From Hydractinia symbiolongicarpus (lineage: Eukaryota; Cnidaria; Hydrozoa; Anthoathecata; Hydractiniidae), in contig NC_079885.1 of assembly GCF_029227915.1 (NCBI RefSeq), forward strand, positions 10,097,001 through 10,157,000: 60,000 nt of DNA, in the 5' to 3' direction. Shown here piece after piece: positions 24,501-36,500 of this stretch (the stretch's first letter is position 1; each line of letters opens with the position of its first letter). The position numbers and the translations under genes are program-made. A model generated the notes under the pieces. That model searched no databases. It was not told the origin of the DNA and saw only the letters and a list, made by a program, of their open reading frames with translations.

Positions 24501-27500
24501 TGCTGTCAAATGTCCTCACTATGTACGCGTCACTGGTAAATCATAATTCCAACAATTTGAATCAGGATGGTGAGAAAAATTTGAGCGCATCTGATCAAGC
24601 TCGCCATCACCGTAATGTGGTCAATTCTATAGAGGTAACCATTTTCCTTCACTTAAATATACAGGGTTAGTCAAAGTTGATAACAGCATATAACCTGAAT
24701 GAAACATCTTCGACTTCGAACATTCGAACTATTTTAAATTAATATAACTGTTTATGTTTTTTAAAGAATAGACACGAGGAACAGAGTCCGCTGCCCGCTA
24801 TTTTTATCGTCTGACACAAAGAACACCAAAGCCCGCGGTCTGCTATTTGTAGCGTTTGACACGAGGAACACTAAAGTCCGCTGTCCGCTATGTAGAGCGC
24901 CTTCTTTAAGGATTTGACCGTGTAATAAATTAAATAGAGATTTTTTTGGAGTGTCGAATACACCACTGGTTAAGCTAGTAACAGTAACTTTTTGAAAAAA
25001 CTCCCTTTTTCTTTAAGCGATACTCTTTAAATAAATGACCCTCGTAAAAGTAATTGTAATGGATCAATTTCTAACTGGCCTAGGAGTACCATCTTCTCTC
25101 GTTTAGTAGAGAACATATTGCCTCGATTTATTAAGCAAAATGTTTTATTTTCTATGGAATCTGTTAACGCGATATAACTTGCTTCTTTTAGTTACGAGAT
25201 GAACTGCTTAAAGCGGCAAAATATGTGAAAGTGAAGCGAACAGAGGATGTGCTGCTTCTTGCTGGAAACATGGCCTCCGTTGCTGAACACGCCACTGAAA
25301 TTTCATGTGATAGCCAGTCTATCCTAAACAACAGAAGTCAAGAATTCATTGATATATTGGATAAAGACGACAATGTGAGTACGGAGCTGCTACAAGGCAT
25401 CTTAACGAATGTGGTTGAGATGTCTGGGAAAGTGTTGGAAGTTTCTGGCATGTCCGTTGATGTGACGAAAAATCACAGTCAGTTAGAACCAATACAGACT
25501 GTCAATAATAACAAAAATGATATCGCAAAGCAGGTTGGTACTTTTAGTCTTGTTATGTAAATTTCACCCCTGACATACTAGATCGTAAGGCGAACAGTGG
25601 GGGCGTTAATTTGAGGCATATGTTTTTAGATAAAAATGTTAAGGATAAAATATACACACTATGAACATAATCAGCCAAAAAATAACCCTTGGACAAACAA
25701 AATAATGTCCAGAATTTTTCTATTTTATAAAATCCTCAATCCTATAAAATCCTCAATCCTATAATTTGATCATCTCTTTCCGAGATCGCCTCTGAACTCT
25801 CAACTATTTAAGTAACTACACATAGAGGTCACAAATGTTTGGAAAAATGGGCACTTTGAAGTTGGACATGACAAGGGAAAAGTAATTCTTTCAAACATAA
25901 TCTTTTTATAGTAGAAGCTAATAGTTTCATCCGGTTGGCCATCATAAAAGAACAAATGTGCTATTTTTATTTTAGCTGTTTTCCCAATTTTCCATAAGCG
26001 GAGCCTGAAGAAGATGTTGAGAGATACTTCGTGACAATATTCTCAGTATTTAGTTACATAATAACACATCTAGGGTGCAAAATGGCCAAGAAACAGCCAA
26101 TATTTCAGGCTAATAACTCGAGTCTTACTCGAGTAAGTCAAAATTCTGTCATTCTGGCTAAAAAGCATTTCATTTCCGAAGAGCTATCAGATAAACCAAT
26201 TTGTATTTCTTTTCTTTTTTTCACTTTTAATATTTTTTGAAAGTAGACCAATAAAATCTTAAATGTTAAAAAGCACACATCACCTTGTCTTTTACTTCAA
26301 AATTGCATAACTTTTGACATTTGGTGTCCATTACTCTCTGACTATGAAAACAGCGAAGCAGATGAAGTCTAAAATTATATGTAAAAAAGCACATTTTTAT
26401 TACATCCTTAACCGTTTACCTAAAAGTATTACACATCTTGACAGGCCTTTAAAAACGTAAAAAAGTTGAAATATCTCCTGAACTGGTGGACACATGTCCT
26501 ACACTTATAAACTAAGTTCTTATAAAAAAACTACCGTGTTTTCATCAGCTGTTCTTAAATAAAGAAGTTTAAGACGATAAAAAAAAGAAAACCATTGGAA
26601 ACTGGGGTGGGTGGGACCCACTAAATTAATAATATTTTAATAATAAAATATCAAAATTTAGAGTATGAAACAAATAAATGACTCAAACATGGTTTTTAAT
26701 AAAGCACTCGATATTCTTGGTCGACGTGTGTTACCAGGAAGCGAAGCGAAAACAGTCACAAGTGACACAATCAACATAGCGTTTGGAAAGGTTTTGACGG
26801 CACAGGAATCTTCAAAAGTCAGTGTGGAAGGAGTGGGCGTACAGTTTAACGCAAGCATGTTGGCGCCAGAATCTAATAACGATGTTGAAAAGCACGCAAA
26901 TTTTGTTTCTGTAAAGGTAAGAATAATTTTACGAGTTACCCTTACGACATCTGTTACTAGAATTCGTTACAGATATATTGTTACCAGGGTTCGTTACGCA
27001 AATATTGTGATGAGTTTTTGTTACGGAAATATTGTTACCGGAGTTCGTTACGGAAATATTGTTACCACGATTCGTTACGCAAATGTTGTTACCAGGATTT
27101 GTTACGCAAATATTGTTACGAGGGTTCGTGACCAAAATTTGTTACGAGTCATTACACAAATATTGTTTTAAGAGTTTAATCACAAATATTGCTATTGGTT
27201 TGTTACGCTAAAACTGTTACGACATTTCATTACACATAAATATTGTTACGATTACAAATATTGTTACGAGAGTTCGCTGCACAAACATTGTTACCCGAGT
27301 ACCTTACGATTCTTTCATTGTAGTCATCCTGATTGTGGTATTTAAACAGTGATTTTTCTTGATACGATCACTTTCATTGTAGTCATCCTGATTGTGGTAT
27401 TTAAACAGTGATTTTTCTTGATACGATCACTTTCATTGTAGTCATCCTGATTGTGGTATTTAAACAGTGATTTTTCTTGATACGATCACTTTCATTGTAG

Positions 27501-30500
27501 TCATCCTGATTGTGGTATTTAAACAGTGATTTTTCTTGATACGATCACTTTATTATCCTTTTCTGTAATTTCAATTCACTTGTATTATAGGCTAAGAACA
27601 TCAAAAAGAATTTCTACACTTTCGACAAATCTGCTGAAGATGTCAGGTCGCAACTTACGAGTATCGAGTTTGATTCTATGGGTGGTAACAAAATCGACAT
27701 AGAGGAATCCTCGGAACCACTCATTCTAAGCTTAAGGAATAACGTGTTAAACGATAATCCAGAGAATCTAACAATGACGGTAAAGGAACACAACACACAG
27801 TGGGCGTATCAAAAGCTCACTATGAAAAACGAAAGCTTTCGGGCGGTGATACGCTCTTTGAATTACTCATTGTCACTTAACGTATACTTAAGAAAAAACG
27901 TCCGTCCGACGCCAGAGATTTACGATTATATGTGGAGAATTCCTGACAATACGTCATGTAGATGGAAAAACGAGACAAAACATAACGACAAACCTATTAA
28001 TATTTTACTCGATGATCCAAACGAATTCAAGTGCGATAGAGATGTAAATGTTATTTTTTTGAGTGATACAGAGGAGCTGTATGGTGATTATATACTAGGT
28101 AGGTTTTTTTAACGTCAACGCTTGACGGTGCGGACCTTTGGTATTTTTAAGACTTGATCACCCAAATACTCGGTGCTGAGGTTCTTATGTGAAGAAAAAT
28201 GAGGAAAAATTTTAGGTATAAATTCTGCAAACCATTTTTTAAAAAATAACGCACCAGCAGATAGCCTTGTGGTAGTGTGAATTTTTAAGGCTGTTTTACA
28301 TTAAAGCAATATTTTGCAGCATTATTTGTGAATAATTGATGTCAATATATTGCTGTGTGGTGTAAAGGCAGTGATACACGATCCGATTAATCGAATTCGA
28401 TTATTTGAATTCGAATAGTTGGATCATGTTCAAGTAATAATCTTATGCTTTCGGCTTGCTCAGACTTGAGTCGGACCGGTACAACTTTTTTGATTAATCG
28501 AAAGGTTTTTAGCCAATTCAGTTTTATATTAATGTTCAATATAATTTCGATAAATCGAATTCGATTAATTGGATCGTGCATCATCACCTTGTTACCTGTT
28601 AAGTTTTGATTTTATTTTAATGCTCAATTTAACTGTTTTAATTGTTGCTGTAGATCAAATTATACCTAAATATGCGCAAAGCAACACTAATTGGAACTGT
28701 ACTAGGTCAATGGCAATTCTTTTAATGCTGAAAAAAAAATCATTCAAGTAAATAATTTTTATAAAATTTTCCTTCAGCTCTTTATTACTACCCTGAAGCT
28801 GACGAAGATTTAGATACTGAAGATACTGAAAAAGAAGGAAAGGAGCGAAGAAGGCGCAACGTGATTGACACTACCAGAGTGGATGAAGAATTTTGTGTAG
28901 TAATTCCGCCCCCGCCACCTACCCCCGCACCAACAGATCCGCCGGGTAAATGGGTGAATGTGATACCGGTTCCAAATAATGATTCCATCGAATACGGGAT
29001 TAGTATTTCCACCGCGAAATGTATGTTCTGGAACAAGACGACGCTACAATGGTCAACGAATGGTTGTTTTGTAAGTGTAACTGCCCACTTTTGTACGGTC
29101 TCGTCCATACTTGTACAGGTTTGGTGTGAGATTTCATATCTTCTTATTCATCTACTCTGAATAAGCGAGGCGATCTCTGAATAGGCGAGACAATCTTAAA
29201 AGATATAGATATTTTGAAAATATAAAGACGGAGGCAAATTGCTTTTTTTAATGGAAAAGTGTTTCACAATTTCTTACCTTTAACCTTTAAGAAGAGAAAT
29301 GACAAAACCCTTTTTTAAATAAATTAAACTAACTACAGCCCTATATTTTTGGATTTATGGCATTTTTTGAAAGTTTTTAACACCATCAACTAGACAATGC
29401 TCAGAAAAGCCAGTACGCTGCAAAAAACGCGGAAGTCATAAAAAACTGTGCTTTTACATAAAGTGTACAAAATAAAATCTGTTTGTCGCTATTTTAAACA
29501 TACCCACGCTGCGACATCGTACACATTGTGAAATTCTGCAATGCTTATATTACCCACCTTATGAGAATATCAAAATTAACCTGGCTGGTCATTATTCTTA
29601 TTTCTTTATTGTTCTAAACAATAGTCCTATTGTTTTTAACCTTAAATTCCAGCTTGATGTCCTTACAAAGCATAGACTTCATATCTAGTCAAGTAACCTA
29701 AAGTCCTGAGCCGGTTGTTTGAAGAGTTTGAAAATTTATGTATCAAATATAGTGAAATAATTTACAAAACGATCTTCGAAATTCACCCTTCTTTCTGAAG
29801 ATGTTACGTATACTACAGATTTAAGTAAGTTGAACCCCTTTTATTTTTTAAAGGTTGGTCCTGAAACAACTCCTCAAAAAACACAGTGCGTATGTAACCA
29901 TTTGACTGATTTTGGTGGCGACGTTTTGGTGGCTCCCAACCCAATCGATTTTGACAAAGTATTTGAAGGCTTAGCAAACTTAGGAGACAATCTTGGCGTG
30001 CTGATGGTGATTTTAACAATCTTTCTACTGTATGTTATATTAATGATTTGGGCACGAAAAAAAGACAAGAAGGATGAGGCTGAGGTTGGTTGAATTATTG
30101 TTTTAAATGGCAGCCAAATTGATCTTCGTGATACAGAAGCAAAAAATGTCGAAGCCTGTTATTTTTACAACGGGCGATCATGTACGCTTTTTCCACGTGG
30201 TGTAACGTCAACTGTATATTTTGTACTATGCCTTATTCCAGGAGTTGATGAGGAGCAAAATTAACGCGAATTTGAAAGTTTGCGTTTATAAAGTCCTTTT
30301 ATTAAAATGTAACGTAAATATCCAGGCTGTTGAAAAGTTACTTGTTAATTTCCTGAAATAAAGTACTTTAAATAATGTTACAAGCCCAGTGACGTGTTCC
30401 AAAAAATATTTTACCTTTGCGTAAAACAATGTGATATTTAATACATGCGATAACCCCATTTCTGGTCTTATAACCCCATTTCTGGTCTTATAAACCATTT

Positions 30501-33500
30501 GTCTTGTTTACACTACATCTTTTTATTTTGCAGAGAGGAATCGCTACGATAGACTGTACAAATGGAAGGAAAAAAAGATCCAGTTACATTGCCACGTTTG
30601 TCACAGGTGCTGGGCACGGCGCCGGAACAACAGCCAATGTATACATCGTAATTTCAGGTAAAGTCTATTTCATTTTTACATGGTTACACGGTCTGTATTG
30701 TGTTCTAATGACCATTACATGGTGTTTTCCATTTGATTCGAAATATTTTTTATTGTTATCATATGGTGGTATACCTCGTGTTTTTACACGTCCCAAAAAA
30801 ATGATAGAAGCAAAAACTTTTAAAATATTTTGTGTAGCTATTTCACCTCATAACAAAGTTTTTTATTTTCCAAGCATTTAAAGATACAACACGAAACAAC
30901 TCAACTTTATTATTCCAGGGAGCAAATGCGATTCGAACATCATTCCGTTAAAAGTGGAAGGACGAAAATTTTTTCAAGCTCGGACCACTACTACTTTTCG
31001 TATTTTGCTACCTAAAGAGATTGGAGATTTGCATTTTATTCGTGTTTTTCATGATAATTCAGGTAAGTGCGTCCACATTGATTTTAAATTGTTAATTCCA
31101 GGGTTGTTTTATATGGTCGTCTTTTTAATTATTTGTTTGTTGTTTATTTGTGTGTTTGTTTATATCTGTTATTAGGGTAGAGGGACATTTTTTTTCGTGC
31201 ACATGCAACACGAGTTTGCTACATTTGATACATACCATACCATCTTTTATGCAACAAAACATAATCAATTTGAATTTGTTTGTGAAACTTTTTTGTTACG
31301 CATGTTGAACACATACAGTACTGTTTTTTACATATACGCCACAATGGCAGGTTACTTGACAGTTTAAGAGGCACTGTGTGGCCAACACTTGTTATCTATC
31401 TACATAGTGACTTCCTAAACGCAATTATACATAATCGTTTTAGGTCCAAGTCCTTCATGGTACCTTCGTAACATTGTAATGACCGACATTGCGACGAAAA
31501 AGCAGTATCCGTTTGTGAATGATTCGTGGCTTGCTGTCGAATCAAATGATGGAGAAATTGAGAAGCTGCTCCCTGTTGCGAGCGATAAAGAGCTCGCTGG
31601 TTTCCACATCGTGTTCGCATCGACCGCTGCAAAAGGACTTCTAGATGGTCATATTTGGTTTTCCGTGTTAACTCGCCCGAAACAAAGCACATTTACACGC
31701 GTGCAACGATTGTCATCGTGTCTCGCGTTAATCTTCCTAACCATGATAACAAATGCCATGTTTTTCGGTGCCGGTGATGCACCAGGTGCGAAGAAAACGA
31801 TCCGTTTGGGTAATGTGATAATTGATTTAACTGGCATTATTATCGGTATTGAAGCGAGTTTTATCGTGCTTCCGCCGAGTATGCTTATCATTGAAATATT
31901 TAGAAGACTTAAACCTAAGCCGAAGAAAAATAACAAGGCGAAGGAAGTTGATGAAGAATCGACAAGTAGAGAAGCTGATGAAGAAGCAATAGAAAAACAC
32001 GAAGAAGAAATGTTGCAAATGGCAAATCAAGACGAAACAACCGGCGCCGAAACAACTAAAGAAAATCAACCATTTTTGTTTCCTTACAAATTCATATATT
32101 TGGCGTACACGATCGTATTTTTAAGTTCCTTTAGTTCGGCTTTGTTTACGTTTTTCTACAGCATGATGTGGGGAAAGGAGAAATCTAACGAATGGCTTGC
32201 GTCTATGTTTGCTGGGTTTTTTCAATCCGTGTTGGTCATTCAGCCTATAAAAGCTGTTATTACTGCTGTGCTCTTTGCGTTGATCTTAAGAAAGCCGGTG
32301 GACCAAAAACACGCAGAAACGGATGAAGATGACAAAAGTGTCCAGCCGGAAGAAATCGAAGAAGATATAGATGGAGACGATGATATCATAACTGCTGATG
32401 AGATTCCTATTATAAGGTAAAAAGCTGTCGAACGCTTCGCGAAAATCCCTTCTTGCCTACTTTTGCTTCCATTTGCGCAGGTCAATAATGCGCTTATGCT
32501 CAGTTTCTAAATAAACTACATAATTTACATAAAGGTAAAGCACTCTTTCACTAGACTAGCAAAAAAAATAACACACGAATACGCTAAATTTCGCGCGTGA
32601 AGGGCGATTTAATTTTTCAGCGAAATATTTGAAACAACAAAAATAAACAAATTTGTAAATAAATTTAGAAAAGATACAGTCACCCTCGCGCCCAGGTTTT
32701 TTTGTTTGTTTGTTTGTTTTTTTTTATATGAAAAAGGCAAAAAAACCTGGGAATGAGGGTCAAGATACAGCAAGTCCTTTATGTAAAAAAAACAACCTCT
32801 TAACATACACCACAGTCCTACAACGCTTAACAATATGTTTGATTTTTCGAAATTTTCGACAATCTACGAGTATATAAGACACGAAAGACAAAGTTTAAAA
32901 ATCTAGTTTAAAATTCGTCAAGTAATTTTGTGTTATGGTAATCGAAAAAAAAAATCGGACATTTATCCTCGTTGTCGTCGTATTTGTTGTCGTCGGTGTT
33001 ATTGTTGTAATTATTGTCCTTGTCTTTGTCACGTCTATCGCCATTGTTGTTGCCACCGTGTCACGTCTATCGCCATTGTTGTTGCCACCGTGTCACGTCT
33101 ATCGCCATTGTTGTTGCCACTATGTCACGTCTATCGCCATTGTTGTTGCCATCGTGTCACGTCTATCGCCATTGTTGTTGCCATCGTGTCACGTCTATCG
33201 CCATTGTTGTTGCCACTATGTCACGTCTATCGCCATTGTTGTTGCCATCGTGTCACGTCTATCGCCATTGTTGTTGCCACCGTCGCCGTTGTTGTCATCG
33301 TTGCTGTTACTGTCAATCTTGCTGCCATCTTTCTTTTCATCGTCGACATTGTTGCAATTTTGGTTGCTATGGTGTTGATGTTTTTTTCGCAGTTTCTCGT
33401 AAACTTTTTTCCGTTTTAGGCCATCTGAAAGCGCCTTGGCACGTGCGAGAAAGATAAAACTAAAAGAGAGAATGACATGGGAGGTCATCAAGGAAATTGT

Positions 33501-36500
33501 CATTTATTTCGTTTTCCTGTTAGTGGTCAGCCGATTGGCGTATTCAGAGAAAGATCCTAACATGTTTATGTTGAGGAGAGATTTGAAGAGCATGTTTGAT
33601 GATGCGAAATACTCTGACGGTGGATTAAAACTGTCTTTGGTAGGCTTCTCATTTTTGTTCAAAAGTTAAAAAGAATCGCCTGCAAGTGTGTACAATAAAG
33701 TTTTTGTACTATCAATTTTTTTATTTAGCATCTCAGGCGTAAAATGACGTCATTTTCAGTATTAGGATTGCGTATCAGTAAAAAAAATCGCATATATTAA
33801 TACTATGATTTATTCAAAATGGTAGCCATCTTCTATATTAATACACGTAATTTATTTAAAATGGTAGTCGAATTGGTGCTAAGAATGCACGAAATAGTAA
33901 CGCATGAGATATATACGTCGGGCGAAAATCTGATGACCTAAATATGTACGATGGATTTTTTCACGGGGTAAAGACTACTTGAAATGACCTCATTCCTACA
34001 TGGATCATCTAAAAGAAAATTTCAAAGTAAAGACTCTTTAGCGGGCCGCACATCTGGAATTTTAAAAATGATACGAAAAATAACTAGCTAACTATAACGG
34101 TTCATTTGGTTACATCACGCTTCCTCTTTACTTGAAACCGAGGCCAAATTTAAAAATGGAAGGCTTCGACCGTAAAAAAAAAACGTGCCATCAAAACCAC
34201 CCGAAAATCGCATGCCATATTAGCTATGCTATGTCCAAAGATAACAATTTTGAGGAAAATTAAGAAAAAATTTATTCGATAAATTTCTAATAATTGGCTA
34301 CAATTACAAACTTTAAATGAAAAAAAGACTTCCTGTTCACATGGTCCTGCGAAACATTTAAAGATTATCGCGAAAGTTTATTCTCGCAATTTTTTATTTA
34401 TTCTGTAATATTTTTAGAGTAAAATAATTTCCTGTTGTTAACTAATTAACCGTTGGAATCGATTTAAAATCATGTGGTGACTTTACCCACTACGGGAAGA
34501 CTTCCTTTATAATAATTATCACGTATACTTTTCGCGAAAGTTAATCCTCGCAAAAAACTTTAAAAATAGAATATTCTCGAAAGTTATTTCTCGCAAAGAA
34601 AAATAAATTAAAATATGCTATTTTTGACTTGCAAAAGTTTCTTTCCTTGAGTGTTGTTACTTAAGAAGAAACACTTTTAAATTTTGAAACTCGTTATAGG
34701 TGTCCAACCCCGCTCTTTTATATTCATGGCTTCGAGATACTGTCATGCCAGGTTTGTTTGCTGGTCCTTGGTACAATGATGCGCCACAAAAAGATTTTGG
34801 GTTTATTGAGAGTAGAGAAAGCCTGAGAATTAGCATCCCTAGATTGCGTCAACAGAGAGTAAAGAAAAGTCAGTTCCATTATGTATTTATTATATTTGTT
34901 ATTTATACCAATTAACTGTTCGTTCTTTCGTTCGCTTGTCCCTTCGTTTGTTCGTTCGTTCGTGTTGTGTGTTCGATTTGTGTTAGTTTGCAATGATCAT
35001 TGCTCAAGTGAATGTCTATTTTTTGCTTCAGTGTCGTGTCCACTCGATGACGATATGTCCGCCATTATCTATCATTGTGAAGCTCCTTACTCGTTTGATA
35101 AGGAAGAAAAAGGTACATACGGGGTTGCCTGGAAAACTCAAAACCATACCAACAGCAGACGTCGTCGCTCGCCCTGGATTGTCAATAAAAGAGACATAAA
35201 GGAGAGTTATTTCAAAGAAAAAAGCCATATCAGAGAACGTCGATCCAGTGAAACAATTTATCAGGCTATGTTGGCAGGTAACGCCGGCTCACTGCGAAGA
35301 AGAAAATCAAGGAAATTGGTTGGTGGTACCGGAGGGGTTTATTACGTCACACCGGAAGCTCTACACCCCGATGGAACTGTCATATCATGTTTGGACAGAT
35401 GGGAACATTTTTCTTCCGAACAACTCAAGGGCTTTCCATTCTTTGGAAGGCTTGCAATGTATTCCGGTGGAGGTTATGTGGCCAACTTGGGATACAACGA
35501 GGAAACGGGTTGGTCAGTGGTTGCTGATTTACATGCGAATAATTGGCTAGACAAACAAACACGTGCAGTGTTCGTGGAGTTTACTGTATATAACGCTAAT
35601 GTTAACCTATTTGCAGCTGCCTTTTTGTACATTGAAGTTTTACCAACAGGTGGTACGTTTCCGTTTAGTGACTTTAAGGTCTTTAATGGCTATCGATACG
35701 CGTTGAATTCCAACACTGCGAGTCGCCTAACCGAGCTCGCGTTTCTAATCTTTGTCATTTATTTTGTTTCAAAAGAAATTAAGAAAATGATTAAACAGAA
35801 ACGTGATTATTTCCGAGGTTTCTTTAATCTGATCGAATTCATTCTTCTTCCTTTGTATCTCATGATGTTTGGGTTGATTATATTTCGATGGCTCTCCACG
35901 GCGAGAAATATACGCGAGTTTAAAGAAAATCCAAAAGATTTTGTCAGTTTTCAATATTCGGCCGAAGCTGATTCTATGTTGCAAGGTGTAGTCGGAGTTG
36001 TCGCATTTCTATTAAACATCAAGTTCTTGAAATGTTTTCAGTTCTCGAAATCATTTTATCATGTCGGGATGGTCATGAAAACCTTCTATGCTCCAATGAT
36101 TTCATTTATTTTCATCTACGGAATTATGTTTTTTATGTTCGCTCAGGCTGGTCATTTATCATTCGGTGCTCAAAGCAAAAACTACCAAACCCTCGTGCGT
36201 GCATTTGTTGCGCAATTTCTTCATTTACTTGGAACGACAGATTACGAAAATGTTCGGGATTCTCATGCGATCTTGGGTCCCATATATTACATCACATATT
36301 CTCTCTTCATGTTGTTTATAATGTTCAATGTTTTCATGGCGATTATTTGTGAAGCGATTGATGATGATTTTGAGGAAGAATATGTGAAAAACATCGGCGA
36401 TATTGCCATCGTTGACTTCGTGTTGAAGCGCCTTAAGGGTGTAATTGGTGTAGCGCCAGTTGCCGACGATTTGTCTCAGGGGACAAACGATTACGAACAA

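Larger units (their letters stand above)
24395..30084 (+). other. Polycystin-1-like: GAIN domain, GPS autoproteolysis site and TM1
   Basis: Exons from 24395 to 29070 encode the helical and beta parts expected of a GAIN domain. The exons 28778-29070 and 29854-30084 hold the GPS: paired Cys/Trp motifs (CMFWN, W-S-T-N-G-C, C-V-C-N-H-L-T). The HL/T sequence (about 29,890-29,910) is the canonical autoproteolysis tripeptide, so self-cleavage is expected. Before it are an RRRR basic site (28,843-28,860) that could be cut by furin-like proteases and a proline-rich stretch. After the GPS a hydrophobic segment (about 29,990-30,050) ending in basic residues forms the first membrane helix. Confidence 0.88.
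31700..33639 (+). other. Polycystin-1-like: membrane segments TM2-TM6
   Basis: Exon 31444-32416 carries four hydrophobic segments (about 31,715-31,770, 31,810-31,880, 32,085-32,165 and 32,200-32,290). Between the second and third is a Lys/Glu-rich cytoplasmic loop, and after the last an acidic loop. Exon 33420-33639 adds the next segment (about 33,490-33,540), equivalent to S1 of the channel. With TM1 and the five later helices this gives the 11-TM topology of polycystin-1. The intron 32,417-33,419 holds a 32-bp tandem array. Confidence 0.85.

Noticed and set aside
32928-33457. Three overlapping ORFs of 147-163 codons
   Set aside because: All are translations of the same 32-bp tandem array.
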